Part shown: piece by piece, positions 19,924-31,773 of the stretch | How positions within the stretch are numbered: position 1 is the first letter of the stretch | How the letters are laid out: every line of letters starts with the position of its first letter | Assembly (NCBI GenBank): GCA_025201765.1 | Contig: MU623385.1 | Span: forward strand, 62,001-126,000 | Source of the DNA: Daldinia sp. FL1419 | Taxonomy: Eukaryota; Ascomycota; Sordariomycetes; Xylariales; Hypoxylaceae | Length of the DNA stretch: 64,000 nucleotides | Direction: 5' to 3' | Made by a program: the position numbers and the translations under genes | Notes under the pieces: generated by a model | The model's input: the letters and a program-made list of their open reading frames with translations, nothing else | What the model was told of the DNA's origin: nothing | Databases searched by the model: none

Positions 19924-21584
19924 TAAGAAAAGCGTCTAACACGTCAATTATAAGTCAAGAGAGAGACAGGTATCGTGTTGAATGTGATCAAGAGCAAGTG
20001 GTAGTCTTTTGCCCGCATCCTCTCGGAGTATTGCCTATTGAGGAAAATAGACAAGCTGATTGGACGGTTACATAGTTCAGCTGCCACCGGTTTATTCTTG
20101 CACTCGTAAATCCTCATAAGAGGCTAACCCAAATATGTGGTGAACGAAATGGCGTAAAGACTTTAAAGTACTTCATTTATTTTGCGTACTGCTACCACCT
20201 TGCTTGAATGCATGTGCTGGACTGGGCAATGAAAGCAAAAGAGGTAGTTAGGTATAAGTGAACAAACATTGTGAGATAGTTACTCTAGGGCGATGAAGAA
20301 CAATATTTCTACAGGATCCCGTTACTCCTAAACAGCAAGTACGTAATTCATTACAGTATCCATGTATTACTCTATGTCTTTTTCAGTCACTCATTGCCTT
20401 GTTTAAACTCTCGAGTGAGATCTGAGATATTCTTAACGAGTACACCCAGAAACAAAAGCAATAGCCCAGGTAAGCCATGTCTGGTCTGCTTCGTTTATTC
20501 TCTTTAAGCTTAAATAATGTGTTTAATCGCTTACATAGCAGGTTAATCATTGGGTATTTGTTTAATTATTGGTCAATTGTCTATGTAAATCAACCTATTG
20601 TCTTGGTCGCTTAGACATCTCCACTAGAAAACTATCAGACTTATTGGTAACGGTATGTCCGATACCTCAGACTCGGCCCGCCAAAGGGTGCTCTCATAAC
20701 GGGCGCGGTTTTATTCGGATGTAGAGCTTTTGGACTTCAAACCTCAAGTCCTTTAACTTGGGTGACATCCTCGAGCAATCGTATCCTTAGAACCCAGTTT
20801 TCCTCGTGAACACAACACGGGATTATCGTGATAGAGGTTATGTTTAACCAAGCCGAATGTGCATAGCGCATTTACCAGGTTTGGTAACTATGACATCCAG
20901 GTAAGGAGGTACACAAGGGCTATCTGGGATATGTACGATCTTCGGCTCGGCCCACGCACAACCACAGTCGGCGTATCTGTAGAAACTCTTATAACACATG
21001 GTGAAAGTCTCTAATGCTTACGAAGATGCGTTAGGTGATTCAAGGCTTCAAATATCGCTGGCTTTGGCTGAGAATGGTTGTTAGTTTCCAGAGGAGTCAG
21101 TGAAGCTAATAGCTGTGATCGTATGATAAAAATAATTTACAGCATGACGTACGGTTTAGTTCTTATATATAAGAGAGAACTTTGCAACAATCATTTACAG
21201 CGTAGCTGTTGTGCCTACCTACTATCAATCCCTTAACACCTCAGGGGGTAACAAGAAAGAGAAATTAATTCTCGACAATGCATTATACAGGCACACACGT
21301 CTACGCTGTCTTTGTCCTACTAAACAACATAACCCCTATTATACACCCAAATGTAGGACCTGCGATTGGACCATATCTCTACCTAGGTAGGTCTGTGACT
21401 GTATTAGCTACCTAGCGTCCATTATATCGCCCTCGATGACTACCTAGCTTCAGTGGTTCGTATGACCGAATGAATATGTACTAAATAGTGTAAAAAGATA
21501 CCATGCAACATGCCACAACCGTGGGAGAATAGCTCTGTACCCGTTTACGACGTGCGAAATTGAAAACCTACGAAACGGCTGTAT
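19924..21584. other. Intergenic, no gene seen
   Basis: About 1.66 kb with no supported gene, RNA or element. A palindromic CCTAGGTAGG motif lies at about 21380-21395. Confidence 0.4.
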
Positions 21585-22688
21585 TTATTTCAGTTTTTTC
21601 TGGCCCTGATCCTGGAGCAACTTGGTGATCTCATCCATGCGAAAGGTGCGCCAACAGAAGGCATCAACGAGCCATTCTCCAATACACGTCCCAAACCACA
21701 CCAAATTCGCCATACCGCCAGACCAAAACCAATCCGGGCGTCCAAACCAGCGTCGTAGAATTGTGGGAACCTCCGGACGTAGAGAGTCGTCAACCAATTT
21801 TTTGGCGAATTTCTCGGTAGGGTAGGTGGCCGCATTTTGGCTGAAGACAACTCTCCATTCGAATATTTCCCTAGCACGGTCGTAGAGACTCGTTTTCGGT
21901 AGGTCACGCAGCGGTTGGGAAGCCGTGTTGCTTTTTACGGTACCGGTCATCGATACCATCACGCGAACACCCAACGGCGCAAGTTCCATTCTCAAGGTAC
22001 GCGAATATCCCACGACTGCGGCTTTCGTAGCGCAGTAGACAGAGCCGAAGACATAAGGGGTAACAGACGAAAGTGAGGAAATATTAATGATCAAGCCCTT
22101 GGCCGCAATGAGCTGGTCTACGAAGGCTTGAACCATGGCCATTATGGAGAAGACGTTAGTCTCAAAGGTCTGTCGGACGTCTGGCAATGAAATATCTGTT
22201 GCGGGATGCGTATGGGTACGGCCGCTAGAACACGGTCAGCGAAGATTATATCGATAGTAAGAGGAATCAAGCTTACGCATTATTCACAAGAATATCTAGC
22301 TTGCCGCCGGTGAGTTTCGCAACTTCTTCGTGACATTGCTTGATACTTTCGGCGTCGGTAACGTCGAGTGGCAGAGTGCTCATACCCAGAGCCTCCAGCT
22401 CGGCCAGCACCTCAGGTCTTCGAGCAGTAGCAATAACATGGAAGCCTATCCCAGCGTCAGCTCAACTAATTCCCTTTGTTTAAAGAGCATGTCTTACCGC
22501 GTCGATGATATTCCAAACATATCCCGTGTCCAATGCCACCCGGAGTACATCTACAAATAAACACGTTATTAAACAACCAAAAATTAAGTACCCAATACAA
22601 CGACTGAAATGCTAGAATAGAAAAACAGGGATGGAAAAGCTCACCCGGTTACAAGGACCGTCTTTTGGCCCGGTTGAGGTCCAGCCAT
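21585..22688 (-). CDS. Short-chain dehydrogenase, AYR1-like
   Basis: Four exons give 301 residues: 22688..22645, 22550..22498, 22445..22277, 22224..21585; introns are 94, 52, 52 and fully canonical (GTGAGC, GTAAGA, GTAAGC donors; TAG acceptors). The cofactor motif is split over exons 1 and 2 and reads TGCTPGGIG, the form seen in the AYR1 family (1-acyl-dihydroxyacetone-phosphate reductases) rather than TGxxxGIG. Other classical SDR signatures are LDVTD, the NNAG motif across exons 3/4, a catalytic Ser in INISSLSS and YCATK for Tyr/Lys. A C-terminal hydrophobic region (WFWSGGMANLVWFGTCIG) suggests membrane association, as in AYR1 at lipid droplets or the ER. The exact substrate is unproven. 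Confidence 0.88.
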
Positions 22689-23940
22689 TTGTATAGCCCG
22701 TTTTTCCTCTTTTCTTTTTCTTTTCTCTCAGTACACGTGTGGTTTATGATCGTGTTCGTTCAACATCTCAGTTGCGGTTTTCGTCGTATACAAACAGACA
22801 AACAGACACAAAACCCCGCGTAAGTCTCATATTCCTTGTATTCGCAAATCCTTGATTAATCCGCCTCCGATAAGCCGTGGTACATAGTACAACCCCGGAA
22901 ATATTAAATTAGGAACCTGCCTATCTTGCAAGATATCAGGATATCAGTCCGATATCGTTTGCTTTATTGTTTGCTTAAGTAATAACTAAATAAATGGTAC
23001 TATTACCTAGAATACAGCAGTGGTCTTATGCATTCTGGATCCTATTTATCCTTTCTTTCGTGGATTATCCAACAATATACATTAGATTCTTAAGAGTAAG
23101 GTACTTTACGCATCCAAACACCTCATTAAGTAAATATAGAGGATTACAAATCCAATTAATGACTTAAGGCCTGATCAGCTCAATTCTTTAAGCATGGTTT
23201 AGAGAAAATAGAAATACATTTAAGGCCTATATAAATTAAGTGGAGTTATATTGTACCAAATTTCTCTACTTGCCATACGTTTAACCTTTTTAAATCACTA
23301 CCTTTAAAATAGTGTAACGTTAATTTTAATTTTTAAACATTTAAATTTCAATTTAAATATATTAAATAATAATTTAGTTTATTTATTTTATTTAACACGT
23401 TAAATAATTTTCAAAATACCTCCAAATAAATAATTTAAAGCAACTTATTACAGGTGGACTACCAATCTAACAACAATATATATAAAAAATCTAACAGCAC
23501 TTACAAATAAGGGTATATTTAATATTAATAAACCTATTACATAAACACCAACCTGGCCAAAATTGTTAAAAGTTATGGCAAATGCAAACCCCTCGAAACC
23601 CTAAACCCTAAAACTTATAAAAACAAAACACAAAACAAAACAAAAACACTATATTAAATATAAAACCCTAATCAACAATTATACTAATAGCAACAACATA
23701 AATAAACAAAAAATACCTATTATATCAGAAAATCAATGGGCCTCCTTTTTAAAAAAATGCCTTAATAACAAGTGGCTCCATACAACACCCCTTGAAAATT
23801 AAAATATATATATATAAACTTTCCCAAACGATAAATCTACTAATAACTATATCATTATTACCAACAAAGAATACAACCTTTTAAACAACAAAAAAAATAA
23901 AAAAAATAATAATAACAATAATATCATTAATAACCTTAAA

Positions 23941-24470
23941 AGCCAATGAACCGGGGTAGTGTGATTATGTAATAGGTCCTACCCTGCAAAGACCCTATTA
24001 GCCTCCATGGAACCTATCCTTCTCAGGTTCCTACAGGCTCATATGGATATAAATAGGCTTCCAGGAATTATTTTCTTATTTAATCAGATCAAGCTCGCAA
24101 GGATCATCACATTCTTTTTATAAATTTTATAATAATTTATGAGTTTGCTCTTTTATTAAATATATTGTTTATCCAACCTCGTATGCACTACCATTGGCAA
24201 GCAATCACCCCTATTAGATCTCTTGTCTGATTACCTTAATACCCTCCTCAGGATATAGTCACCTTATATCCTCTAGTTCATATAGCTTTTGGTTTGATAT
24301 GGGCTAGTTGAAGTATAGGGCATATCCTGCAGGAGCTATTAGAGCTCCTGTTCACCAATTAAACACCACTAATTTAAGTGGCAATTTAAACCTCTTAAAC
24401 TCTCAATCGTTACCCTCATCATCTCAAAACTCTATTTCAATATTAACTACACAACAGGCTAATTAACAAA
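23941..24470 (+). mobile_element. Degraded LTR-retrotransposon relic (LTR and start of gag)
   Basis: Within the AT-rich island this stretch keeps words of higher GC, including CATATGGATATAAATAGGC at about 24042 (TATA-like) and a long pyrimidine/CA-rich leader. From about 24340 a plus-strand reading gives a Ser/Asn/Gln-rich protein-like run (LNLLNSQSLPSSSQNS), with further weakly protein-like sequence to about 24700 before frames collapse. The layout (promoter-like long terminal repeat, then a polar gag-like leader) suggests a Gypsy/Copia-type element whose body was destroyed by C-to-T mutation. I could not find a second LTR. Confidence 0.5.
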
Positions 24471-26585
24471 CCAAACAACCGTACAAAAGAAACCCTTTCC
24501 TTGAGGTTTCAAATAATTCTAAAAATGAAAAAACACATCGGACTCATATAAATAACAACAAAAACAACAATATATTACATCAAACAATCTTAAATTCCAA
24601 AGCTAAAAAACCCTAACCAATAAATATAGAATCATTTAAACAAACTTTTATAAAAAAGGTTCATATCATACAATGTAATACAAATACTACAAATATTAAA
24701 TTAACAATTAATTATTATTAAAAAAAATTTAAGATTAAATTATTTTTTAAAGAATTTACTACTACATATAATACTTTAAAACTAAAAAAATATACTATTA
24801 TATTCAACAAAATTAAATCTAACAAACTAAAATTGGATTATCTTCATCATTTAATCAAAAAAACTAAATAATTTATATTATACAATATTTAAATAACATA
24901 TATAAATAACATACACATACCCTATTTAAATATCATTTTTCAAATCGAAACACTAATACGAGATTTTCAACAATAGCCAAAATTTTAACCCCAATCCCCA
25001 CTTTTATTTAAGAATCCTAATAACTAATTAGTTTAATTTACCCCTCTTAAACTATATTTCAACATCAATTCCTATCCATATTATCCAATTGATCAAAATT
25101 TACCCCCTTTTTCATAAATCCCCTATTCAAAATACTTACAATATATCTTCCATTACTTAAAAACAATTCTTTCTCTAACCTCTTTAAACAATTTTCCTAT
25201 CAACCTGTAGGCTTTTATAAGGCTCTTTTTATACACCTCTTTCAATTTAAAGTAATAATTATTAATATTATTAATTAATTCCTTCCTATTACATATAATA
25301 AAATTGTATAAGGTGTATATAACATATATAAATTAAATTTAATAAATTAAATTATATTTAAATACTAACAATCATATAATTTTAAATTTATATTTAATAA
25401 TATCAAATGTTTTTTCGATATTAATTTGTAACGTAAAATAACGTAAATTATATAATTCCTTTAATATAACAAAGGTTTTTTAGGACTTATCCCATTTTTG
25501 TAGGTGATATCGTACGTTCTGGTATGGTACTAGGAGATTAGGACTAGCTGGGTAACCCATATTAGCTAAATAAAATCGATTTGAAGATATTTTGAACCCC
25601 TTTTCTTTAATAAAATAATAAATTTTTGCATTATATATAAACCCTTCCCCCCCAGTTAATACAAAATTAAATATATTATTGAATCATATAGTAGCAAAAA
25701 TGTTTTAAGAAATAAATCCCTTGCAACATCACCACAATTTATGGTATTTTATAGGTATATAAATATAAATTTAAATATTGTTAATTGCTCCAATATACCT
25801 ATTATATGCTTAAAATTAATGTTTGAATTTAATATTTAGTAATAAATAATTATTTATAAGGAATTTAATAAATATTTTAAATAATTTTGATATTATAGGT
25901 AATAACAAACAAACAATAAAATATATAATACTTTAAACAATTTTAAATTTATATGTGATATTGTGTTAAAGTTCATTATATACAATTAACTATAAAAATA
26001 TTATAAGTTTTTGAATTGAAGTAATATAACAAAAGCCTTTTAAACCATAATTACACTTTAGCTATGTTAATAATTTATAGAACACCTCTTTAAATATTTT
26101 GAATAGGTTAAAAAATTTGATTTCTAAGCTATTAAGTAGTTTATTAGCGAATTTTCTAGTTATTTCAAGATTTTCTAGATAAATAACCTCCTTTTCAAAA
26201 ACGGGTTTTGGGTATAATCAATAATTTATTTTCATTTTTCTAAACACTTTGAGTATTTGAATAGTGGTAAATATAAAAGCTTATTTTTTTTAGTTTATTT
26301 TGTTAAAAAATTATTAATTCTATTTAATATAACCTTTAAACATACCTTTATTTTTTTTTAATCCTTTAGTTTTAAAATAAATTTATTTTTTTTGTAAGTT
26401 ACCTTCTTAAATAAGTAATTTAAAAGTTCGTTAGCCTTTTTAGGCCTAACATACTACCGTTTTTAATACGGTACATAAAAAACAGGGGTTTAGAGCCAAT
26501 TTTTTAAACCCTCCTACCAAAATAAGTATAGTGTATCAAAAAAATAAATTTTTAGCGTATGCATATTCTTATACCTCCCCTAAAA

Positions 26586-26608
26586 ATCTCTAAGCCATGC
26601 TTAGAGAT
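26586..26608. repeat. Perfect 10-bp inverted repeat
   Basis: ATCTCTAAGC, a 3-base CAT spacer, then GCTTAGAGAT. It sits at the right boundary of the AT-rich island, where normal base composition resumes. Confidence 0.7.
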
Positions 26609-27233
26609 CGAGCCGATTAGGACCTTAATCAGATACTAAATCTCCTATTGGTTCCACCAGATGCAAGATCCCGCTAACGATTTTCCATATAAACTGATCT
26701 ACCTAACCTAGCAGCCTAGGTACTTCCTATGTCACTATATATGTACCTAGGTTTTAGGTACCTAGGTAAGAGAGTCATATAAGAACCTTTTGAGGAATTA
26801 TTGGAGACGGACGTATCTAGTCACGGCATAGTATTACAAGTAAGAAGAGCATATATTGAATCCAAGACCCAGTCTCGAATAACTATTAGGACACAACAGC
26901 AGGACCATCTACATCCGCTACTGTAACATCTCCGGAATTTCGACAGAAACTACTTGATTCATGATGTTTTTACTTGATTCAATGTGTTTGTCTGATATTT
27001 AGGTTGGGTTGATTTCTTTGCTTGGATGGAAGAAAACATTGGAATCATTGGACAACAAAACAGTTGTCCTGGTCTCATTTCTTAGTCACATGAATCACAG
27101 CTTGTCGATTTATACCTTGCCCTGAGAAGACGAACGTAGCAAATAATATCATTACCCAAGCATCTTAGACATTCACGCAAAACGCCTCTTATAAGTATAG
27201 TAAGTAGCACTTGGGATCCCACTAATATACACG

Positions 27234-27971
27234 ATGCGAACCACCCGTAATATGGCCAGGATGGAGGCCCTGCCCAAAAACCTTCCCTTCGGACCGGCGA
27301 TGGAACACTTTCAAAATGCACCTAGGCCTACTGATCCCGTCCGCCGCCGGCTAGTTGAATTCTATCATCCAGTCCTCTCCCGTAAGGATTGGCAAGGCCG
27401 ATCCTTTGATGAAATAATCTCCTTGTACGACGAAGATCTCGACAAGAACTACAATTTCATGAATTGGCTTTTCCCGTGCACAGAGCGGACCGATATCCCT
27501 CATCAACTGAATGAATACGCCGTGCCCATCCTAGACGAGAACACCTTTCTATTAATGCGTCAAGACGAGGGCATAGGACAAAACCTCAAGCTTGCCGTCA
27601 TGCGTATGCTTATCTTCTTCGGCTACCGCACCACATGGCATACTGTAGGCGCGATTGAAGTTCCCACCATGGCCGAGATCCCCGGTAGAACCGAAAAGTT
27701 TAAGTACTGGGCAACGCAGGGTTCCCAAGGCTACATGCACCTGGCCCGTATTATGAGAAGCGTCCGGCTCATGGGCTACGCAAACATAGCGGGAGTTATC
27801 CTGCGCGCGCTCAGATACTCTATTCTGCAGTGGCAGCTATTCGATGGCTGGCCACAAGATACGGTGGACACAATCATAGCAACTTGGGAACGTGCGGTGT
27901 ACGCAAAATTAGAGGTAGCGTTAGACCGTAAGGTTTACGCCGAGTGGTTAGACAGATACAACTACCCATGA
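27234..27971 (+). CDS. Opioid-growth-factor-receptor (OGFr) domain protein
   Basis: Single exon, 245 residues (a second ATG at 27252 would remove six). Almost the whole protein is an OGFr conserved region. Markers in order are LVEFYHPVLSRKDWQGRSF, the LDKNYNFMNWLFPCTERTD box (counterpart of the NHxYIQWLFP motif), RMLIFFGYR, and YMHLARIMRSVRLMGYANI (counterpart of HNYLRITRILKSLGELGYE). The usual vertebrate receptor adds long C-terminal repeats that are absent here. No signal peptide or transmembrane helix, so it should be intracellular. The function of fungal OGFr proteins is unknown. The gene stands 600 bp from the AT-rich island. Confidence 0.88.
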   Translation: MRTTRNMARMEALPKNLPFGPAMEHFQNAPRPTDPVRRRLVEFYHPVLSRKDWQGRSFDEIISLYDEDLDKNYNFMNWLFPCTERTDIPHQLNEYAVPILDENTFLLMRQDEGIGQNLKLAVMRMLIFFGYRTTWHTVGAIEVPTMAEIPGRTEKFKYWATQGSQGYMHLARIMRSVRLMGYANIAGVILRALRYSILQWQLFDGWPQDTVDTIIATWERAVYAKLEVALDRKVYAEWLDRYNYP

Positions 27972-29580
27972 TCTTACCAATAAGCGTTCGATAGCATTCC
28001 ATGTAAGTATAATAGCCCTCGGGTGTACCTTATTATACCTCGAATAAAAAAAAAATGAAAGCCTGTAATAGTTAGCCAAAGAGCATAGAGGAATAGTTAC
28101 CAATTCTGTCCGATTACTTCTTTTAGCAATGAGATTACCTACATAAGACTAACGGTTAAACTATCCCTTATCCCTTACGCTCGTAGGGTATTCCAAGGGG
28201 TGTTGCGTTGCTGCCACGTGATTCCATATGACTTTGCTATACTCCTGATTAAAGGTGGTATATTAATTACCTAAGATTTCCGTTCGTATACTAGTAAGCT
28301 AGATCGGCTTTTCTTCGTTGCGTAGAAACCTAAAGTGACGTCATTCCGGAAACGAAATAGATATTTCTGTTCTAGCGAACGACCTTATTGGTTGAAAATG
28401 CGACAACTTTTTGTTTTCGTTCTTGTCTATTTCTGTTCATTGTAACCCCCCTTGCAGTTTTGCAGCTGTAGGATGGTAGAATGACGTATTTCTTTTTCCT
28501 ACTTGAATAGTCCCGCACGCGCCAACCCGCTGTCAGTTGCCCACGTTTTCTTTTCCCACTCGGCCAAACTTCCTTGTTAGTTCGAGACCTACCTGCAAGG
28601 CTAAGTGGATTTGGCCGAATATGTTATATAGGTATCTTCTACAAATACAGATACTCACCTAGATAGGCAGATACGAGATAAGTTCGGACGAGAAAGAGAT
28701 CAAAAGTCCCTCCCCGTAGGCTCAGACAAGTTCAACAACGTAAGACATGAGATAGTTACACATATTCTAGAACCCCCTAGTTTGGAAACGCCGAAAACGG
28801 TGCATTCCGTTCTGCTGCCGCGATGTTTGTTTGAATGCGTTTCAGATGTTCCGATAGTAAATCTGCATTACCAACCTCTTTCGTCACCCGAGCAGCCATC
28901 TGCATATTTATTATATGCGTGTTATATCTTTACCATATCATACATTATCATACATTGCAGCACTTATGCACAATATGACGCCTATGGTAGGCTAGGTGGT
29001 ACCTAAGCTACCTACACTAGGTAGGTAGGTAGCTTTAGGAGACTTTTTGGAGGGGGGAGGATCGCATGCGGCAACGCGGCTTGCTTGAAATAAGGAAATC
29101 TTGTTTCTATGTAGATAACGCAACACGCCCGAGCTTTGGGTCCGCGTCACGTCGTAGTATTTAGTAGTTAGTCCACACACACACATGTACCTACACACAC
29201 ACACACACAACCACACCCCTGCCGTTCATCACTTATCGCCCATCGCCCGTCTTCTACACCTCCCTTGTATCTGCCCACATGCCATGCCATGCCACCATGA
29301 CGCTTTATGTACCAGAATAAACCGCAATCATCTCGTCCGCATAAGCTAGATCTTTATTACTACACTATAGCTGCTCTACGACTCGCATACATCCAAGCAG
29401 CATATAGTCGCGTATCTCTATTTTTCTATGCGCTGCTGCCAGGCAGCTCAACATTAGATTGCGTTCGCTATACTACAGCCTTATCGGCTCATCCCACACA
29501 AAACAGAAAATAAAAAGGCGCATCGAGGCCGGACGATAAGATATCCATCCATAAACGAAAACAGCATCCCGACGGCAAAG
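27972..29580. other. Intergenic with CA microsatellite
   Basis: About 1.6 kb without a supported gene. A broken CA/GT dinucleotide tract spans about 29172-29213. Palindromic CTAGGTAGGTAGGTAG lies at 29018-29034. Confidence 0.5.
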
Positions 29581-29918
29581 ATGCGATTACCATTATCCAG
29601 CGTTCTTACCATCGCAACGCTTTCAATCGCCTTTGCTAGTCCTCAGCAGAGAGTAATCGCGCACTCAACAAGCATGAAAATTGAGGATGCGCCTTCAATG
29701 GGTGGGTAGCTTGTGGCGTTGTAATTTCGCTGGCAAGGATGTATGTAACTAATCTCGGAATAGCTTCAGCGCCTCCTCTTATCAACTCCAACTCCAACTC
29801 CAGCTCCACCGATCCGCTTCCCCAGCACTTAAAACCATTAACGACCGCAGCTCCGTTGGAGAAAGCTTCCGTCATGGGTCTTATCGTCTTCTCGGCCGCT
29901 GGGCTGTATCTACTATGA
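29581..29918 (+). CDS. Small secreted protein with C-terminal hydrophobic anchor
   Basis: Two exons (29581..29701, 29764..29918) give 91 residues; the 62-bp intron has donor GTGGGT, a TAACTAAT branch and TAG acceptor. The protein opens with a signal peptide (MRLPLSSVLTIATLSIAFAS), continues through a ~45-residue polar region with an Asn/Ser repeat (INSNSNSSST, encoded by CTCCAA repeats at about 29785-29812), and ends in a hydrophobic stretch (VMGLIVFSAAGLYLL) with no charged tail. That end suits a GPI signal or membrane anchor. No family is recognised. The intron join keeps one frame and gives a coherent protein, which is the main support; there is no homology evidence. Confidence 0.6.
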
Positions 29919-30447
29919 ATTTGGGATGGGCTGGCGTTTAAGGACACGATCATGGATCGTGGGTAATTTTGGGACATTTTTTTGGCATTAACAACGGTGT
30001 TCGCATTTGGATATACCCACCCCGTGTTTGCAGCATTTTTTTTCCAAATAGCATTAAGTTTTTTTCTACGTTCAATCGGATCTAATGTAATAGAACGATC
30101 GTCTGCAATCACATCTTGCATACCCCGATTTAAGCTGCATCTTTCCGCAGTTAAAGTTCCAGTAGATCTTCTCCAATTTTACGCGCGCCGTAGCACCACC
30201 GCTCCCCGGGGGTATCAAGTTACATGAATAGTGAAATCTATATGTCGTGCCTGGATTGGGAGACAAACTCTCAAACCATGACAGTAATCCATCTTTACCG
30301 TCTACCCCTTCTAGGCGATCCAGTTACACGGGATAATTTCTCACGGCGTTGGCGTTTCTCATACGCGGCTCGGCACTTAATAATTCGAATGCTCGTCATA
30401 TGTATCTCTGTATAGCATCGTGCGACTTTCTTTCGGATCGCAAACGT

Positions 30448-30784
30448 TTAAGCAGTGACAGGTACTTGATTTTCAGCGGGTTTAGGAGCTGGAGGATCGG
30501 AATCGGGCTTTGGTAGGTTATCCTAAGTGTCTTGTTAATACACCGTTTTTCTTCCGATGGCAAGCAGGTGATATGAGACGAACTAGATCGTAGATAACCC
30601 GAATCATCAAACTACAGCTTGGGCAGACAGCAATATCCGTCTCCTCGTCTTGAAGGTCCATAAGCGAAATCTCAAATCGATCGCCACACGGGCAAGGGTA
30701 GTGATAGATCTGTAGTGTCTCGTCGAAGGTCATGTCTTCGATCTCGACCTCGTCGTAAACTGCGACTTCCTCGTCGTCGGCCAT
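30448..30784 (-). CDS. DPH3: Diphthamide biosynthesis protein 3 (CSL zinc finger)
   Basis: Two exons (30784..30584, 30522..30448) give 91 residues; the 61-bp intron has donor GTTCGT and acceptor TTAG. DPH3 donates electrons to the Dph1-Dph2 iron-sulfur enzyme in diphthamide formation on elongation factor 2, and also serves Elongator (also known as KTI11). The sequence shows the family features: acidic N-terminus, YDEVEIEDM, PCPCGDRFEI with Cys31 and Cys33, CPSCSLMIRVIY with Cys54 and Cys57 as the other metal ligands, and a proline-rich tail. Reading through the intron would add unrelated residues, so the splice is needed. A GAGAGT-type repeat at about 30812-30836 lies in the presumed 5' leader. 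Confidence 0.95.
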
Positions 30785-31773
30785 CGTAAAAGCAACTATG
30801 GAATTTGCAGGTAGAGAGTGAGAGAGTGAGAGAGTGCTAGGTTAAACTTTTATGAGTTGAAGGAGAAAGAGGAAGCAAATGACTCTTTTAGTTAAGCCGC
30901 CACTATTCTCCGCGCAGAGAAATTTGCTAACAAAAGATCCTGAATAAATTTAAAGCCCCGCGCTCAGATTAGATACCTCTTGGGTACGAACCGGATAAGC
31001 GCGGCCTATTTCTTACATAATACAGCAGAACTTGGGAATTTTAAAAGGACTTTTGAGAACTACCTTATTTAATTCGTGGAAAAAGAGGAGTAAACTTATT
31101 TAGATTAAGCTTCCCGCTATATTTAGTAAAGTTTTACCAAATTAGTTCAAGTGTTCAAGTTTAGCATTTAAAGTAGCTAACTAACCTACAGTTTACCAAT
31201 TGAACCCGTTTGATTTGTTCTAGTAGTGAAGGTTTACAGTATGCAACAAGCCGGGTTTCAACCCCCCACACCCCATGCCTAGACCGGGTCAGCCACCTGC
31301 AAGATACCTAACCTAGCGTAGACCGTTAGCACTCATTTGGCCCAACCGCAGCCACTTCAGCTGGGGAACCTTTCAATAAAAGGCTGGGGGCCTGGGGTTA
31401 ATCACATGCTTAAAACAATGGACGTCACCAATTAGACAATTCAACCGACAAACCCGATGGTATTGGTCGCGTCCGCCGAGGGATGTTCAAGGTTGCTTTC
31501 CTCTCAAATAGCTTCGTTGCACGAGATTCGGTCAAGCTGTCAGCCGTCAGCTATGCGCTTCACGACCATACGAAGCCATGTAGTCATGATAATCCAAGCT
31601 GCATAATTTCAACCTATTAACCTATTGACCTATACGTTCAAGTTGTATGGGATGAATTCTATTTTCTGCCAGACTCTTGGGGTAAACGAGCTTTGAAATT
31701 CAAGGGGAATACGCCTTGACTCGTCTCGCGGAGACTTAAACTACCAACCACGTTGTCTCCCAAATCGACCATC
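30785..31773. other. Divergent promoter region DPH3 / peroxisomal ABC transporter
   Basis: About 990 bp between two genes pointing outward. Besides the GAGAGT repeat near DPH3 I see no feature. Confidence 0.5.

Larger units (their letters stand above)
22700..26640. repeat. AT-rich, RIP-like island without genes
   Basis: Nearly 4 kb of strongly AT-rich DNA, most extreme from about 23050 to 26560, with abundant TA dinucleotides and no open frame of any length. The base composition changes abruptly at both ends, beside normal genes. This is the appearance of repeated DNA mutated by RIP (C-to-T on both strands) in Pezizomycotina. A less altered core near 23940-24470 looks like part of an LTR retroelement. 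Confidence 0.8.

Noticed and set aside
18592..22688. Amidohydrolase, Rossmann oxidoreductase and AYR1-like gene as a biosynthetic cluster
   Set aside because: No backbone synthase, P450 or pathway regulator nearby, and the spacing is ordinary.
23594..23616. AAACCCTAAACCCTAAA, resembling telomere repeat
   Set aside because: Only two to three units inside A/C-rich RIP-mutated DNA; fungal telomeres are usually TTAGGG and such runs arise by chance here.
29636..30121. 161-codon minus-strand frame opposite the small secreted protein
   Set aside because: No domain or signal, and the plus strand gives a spliced protein with signal peptide over much of the same bases.
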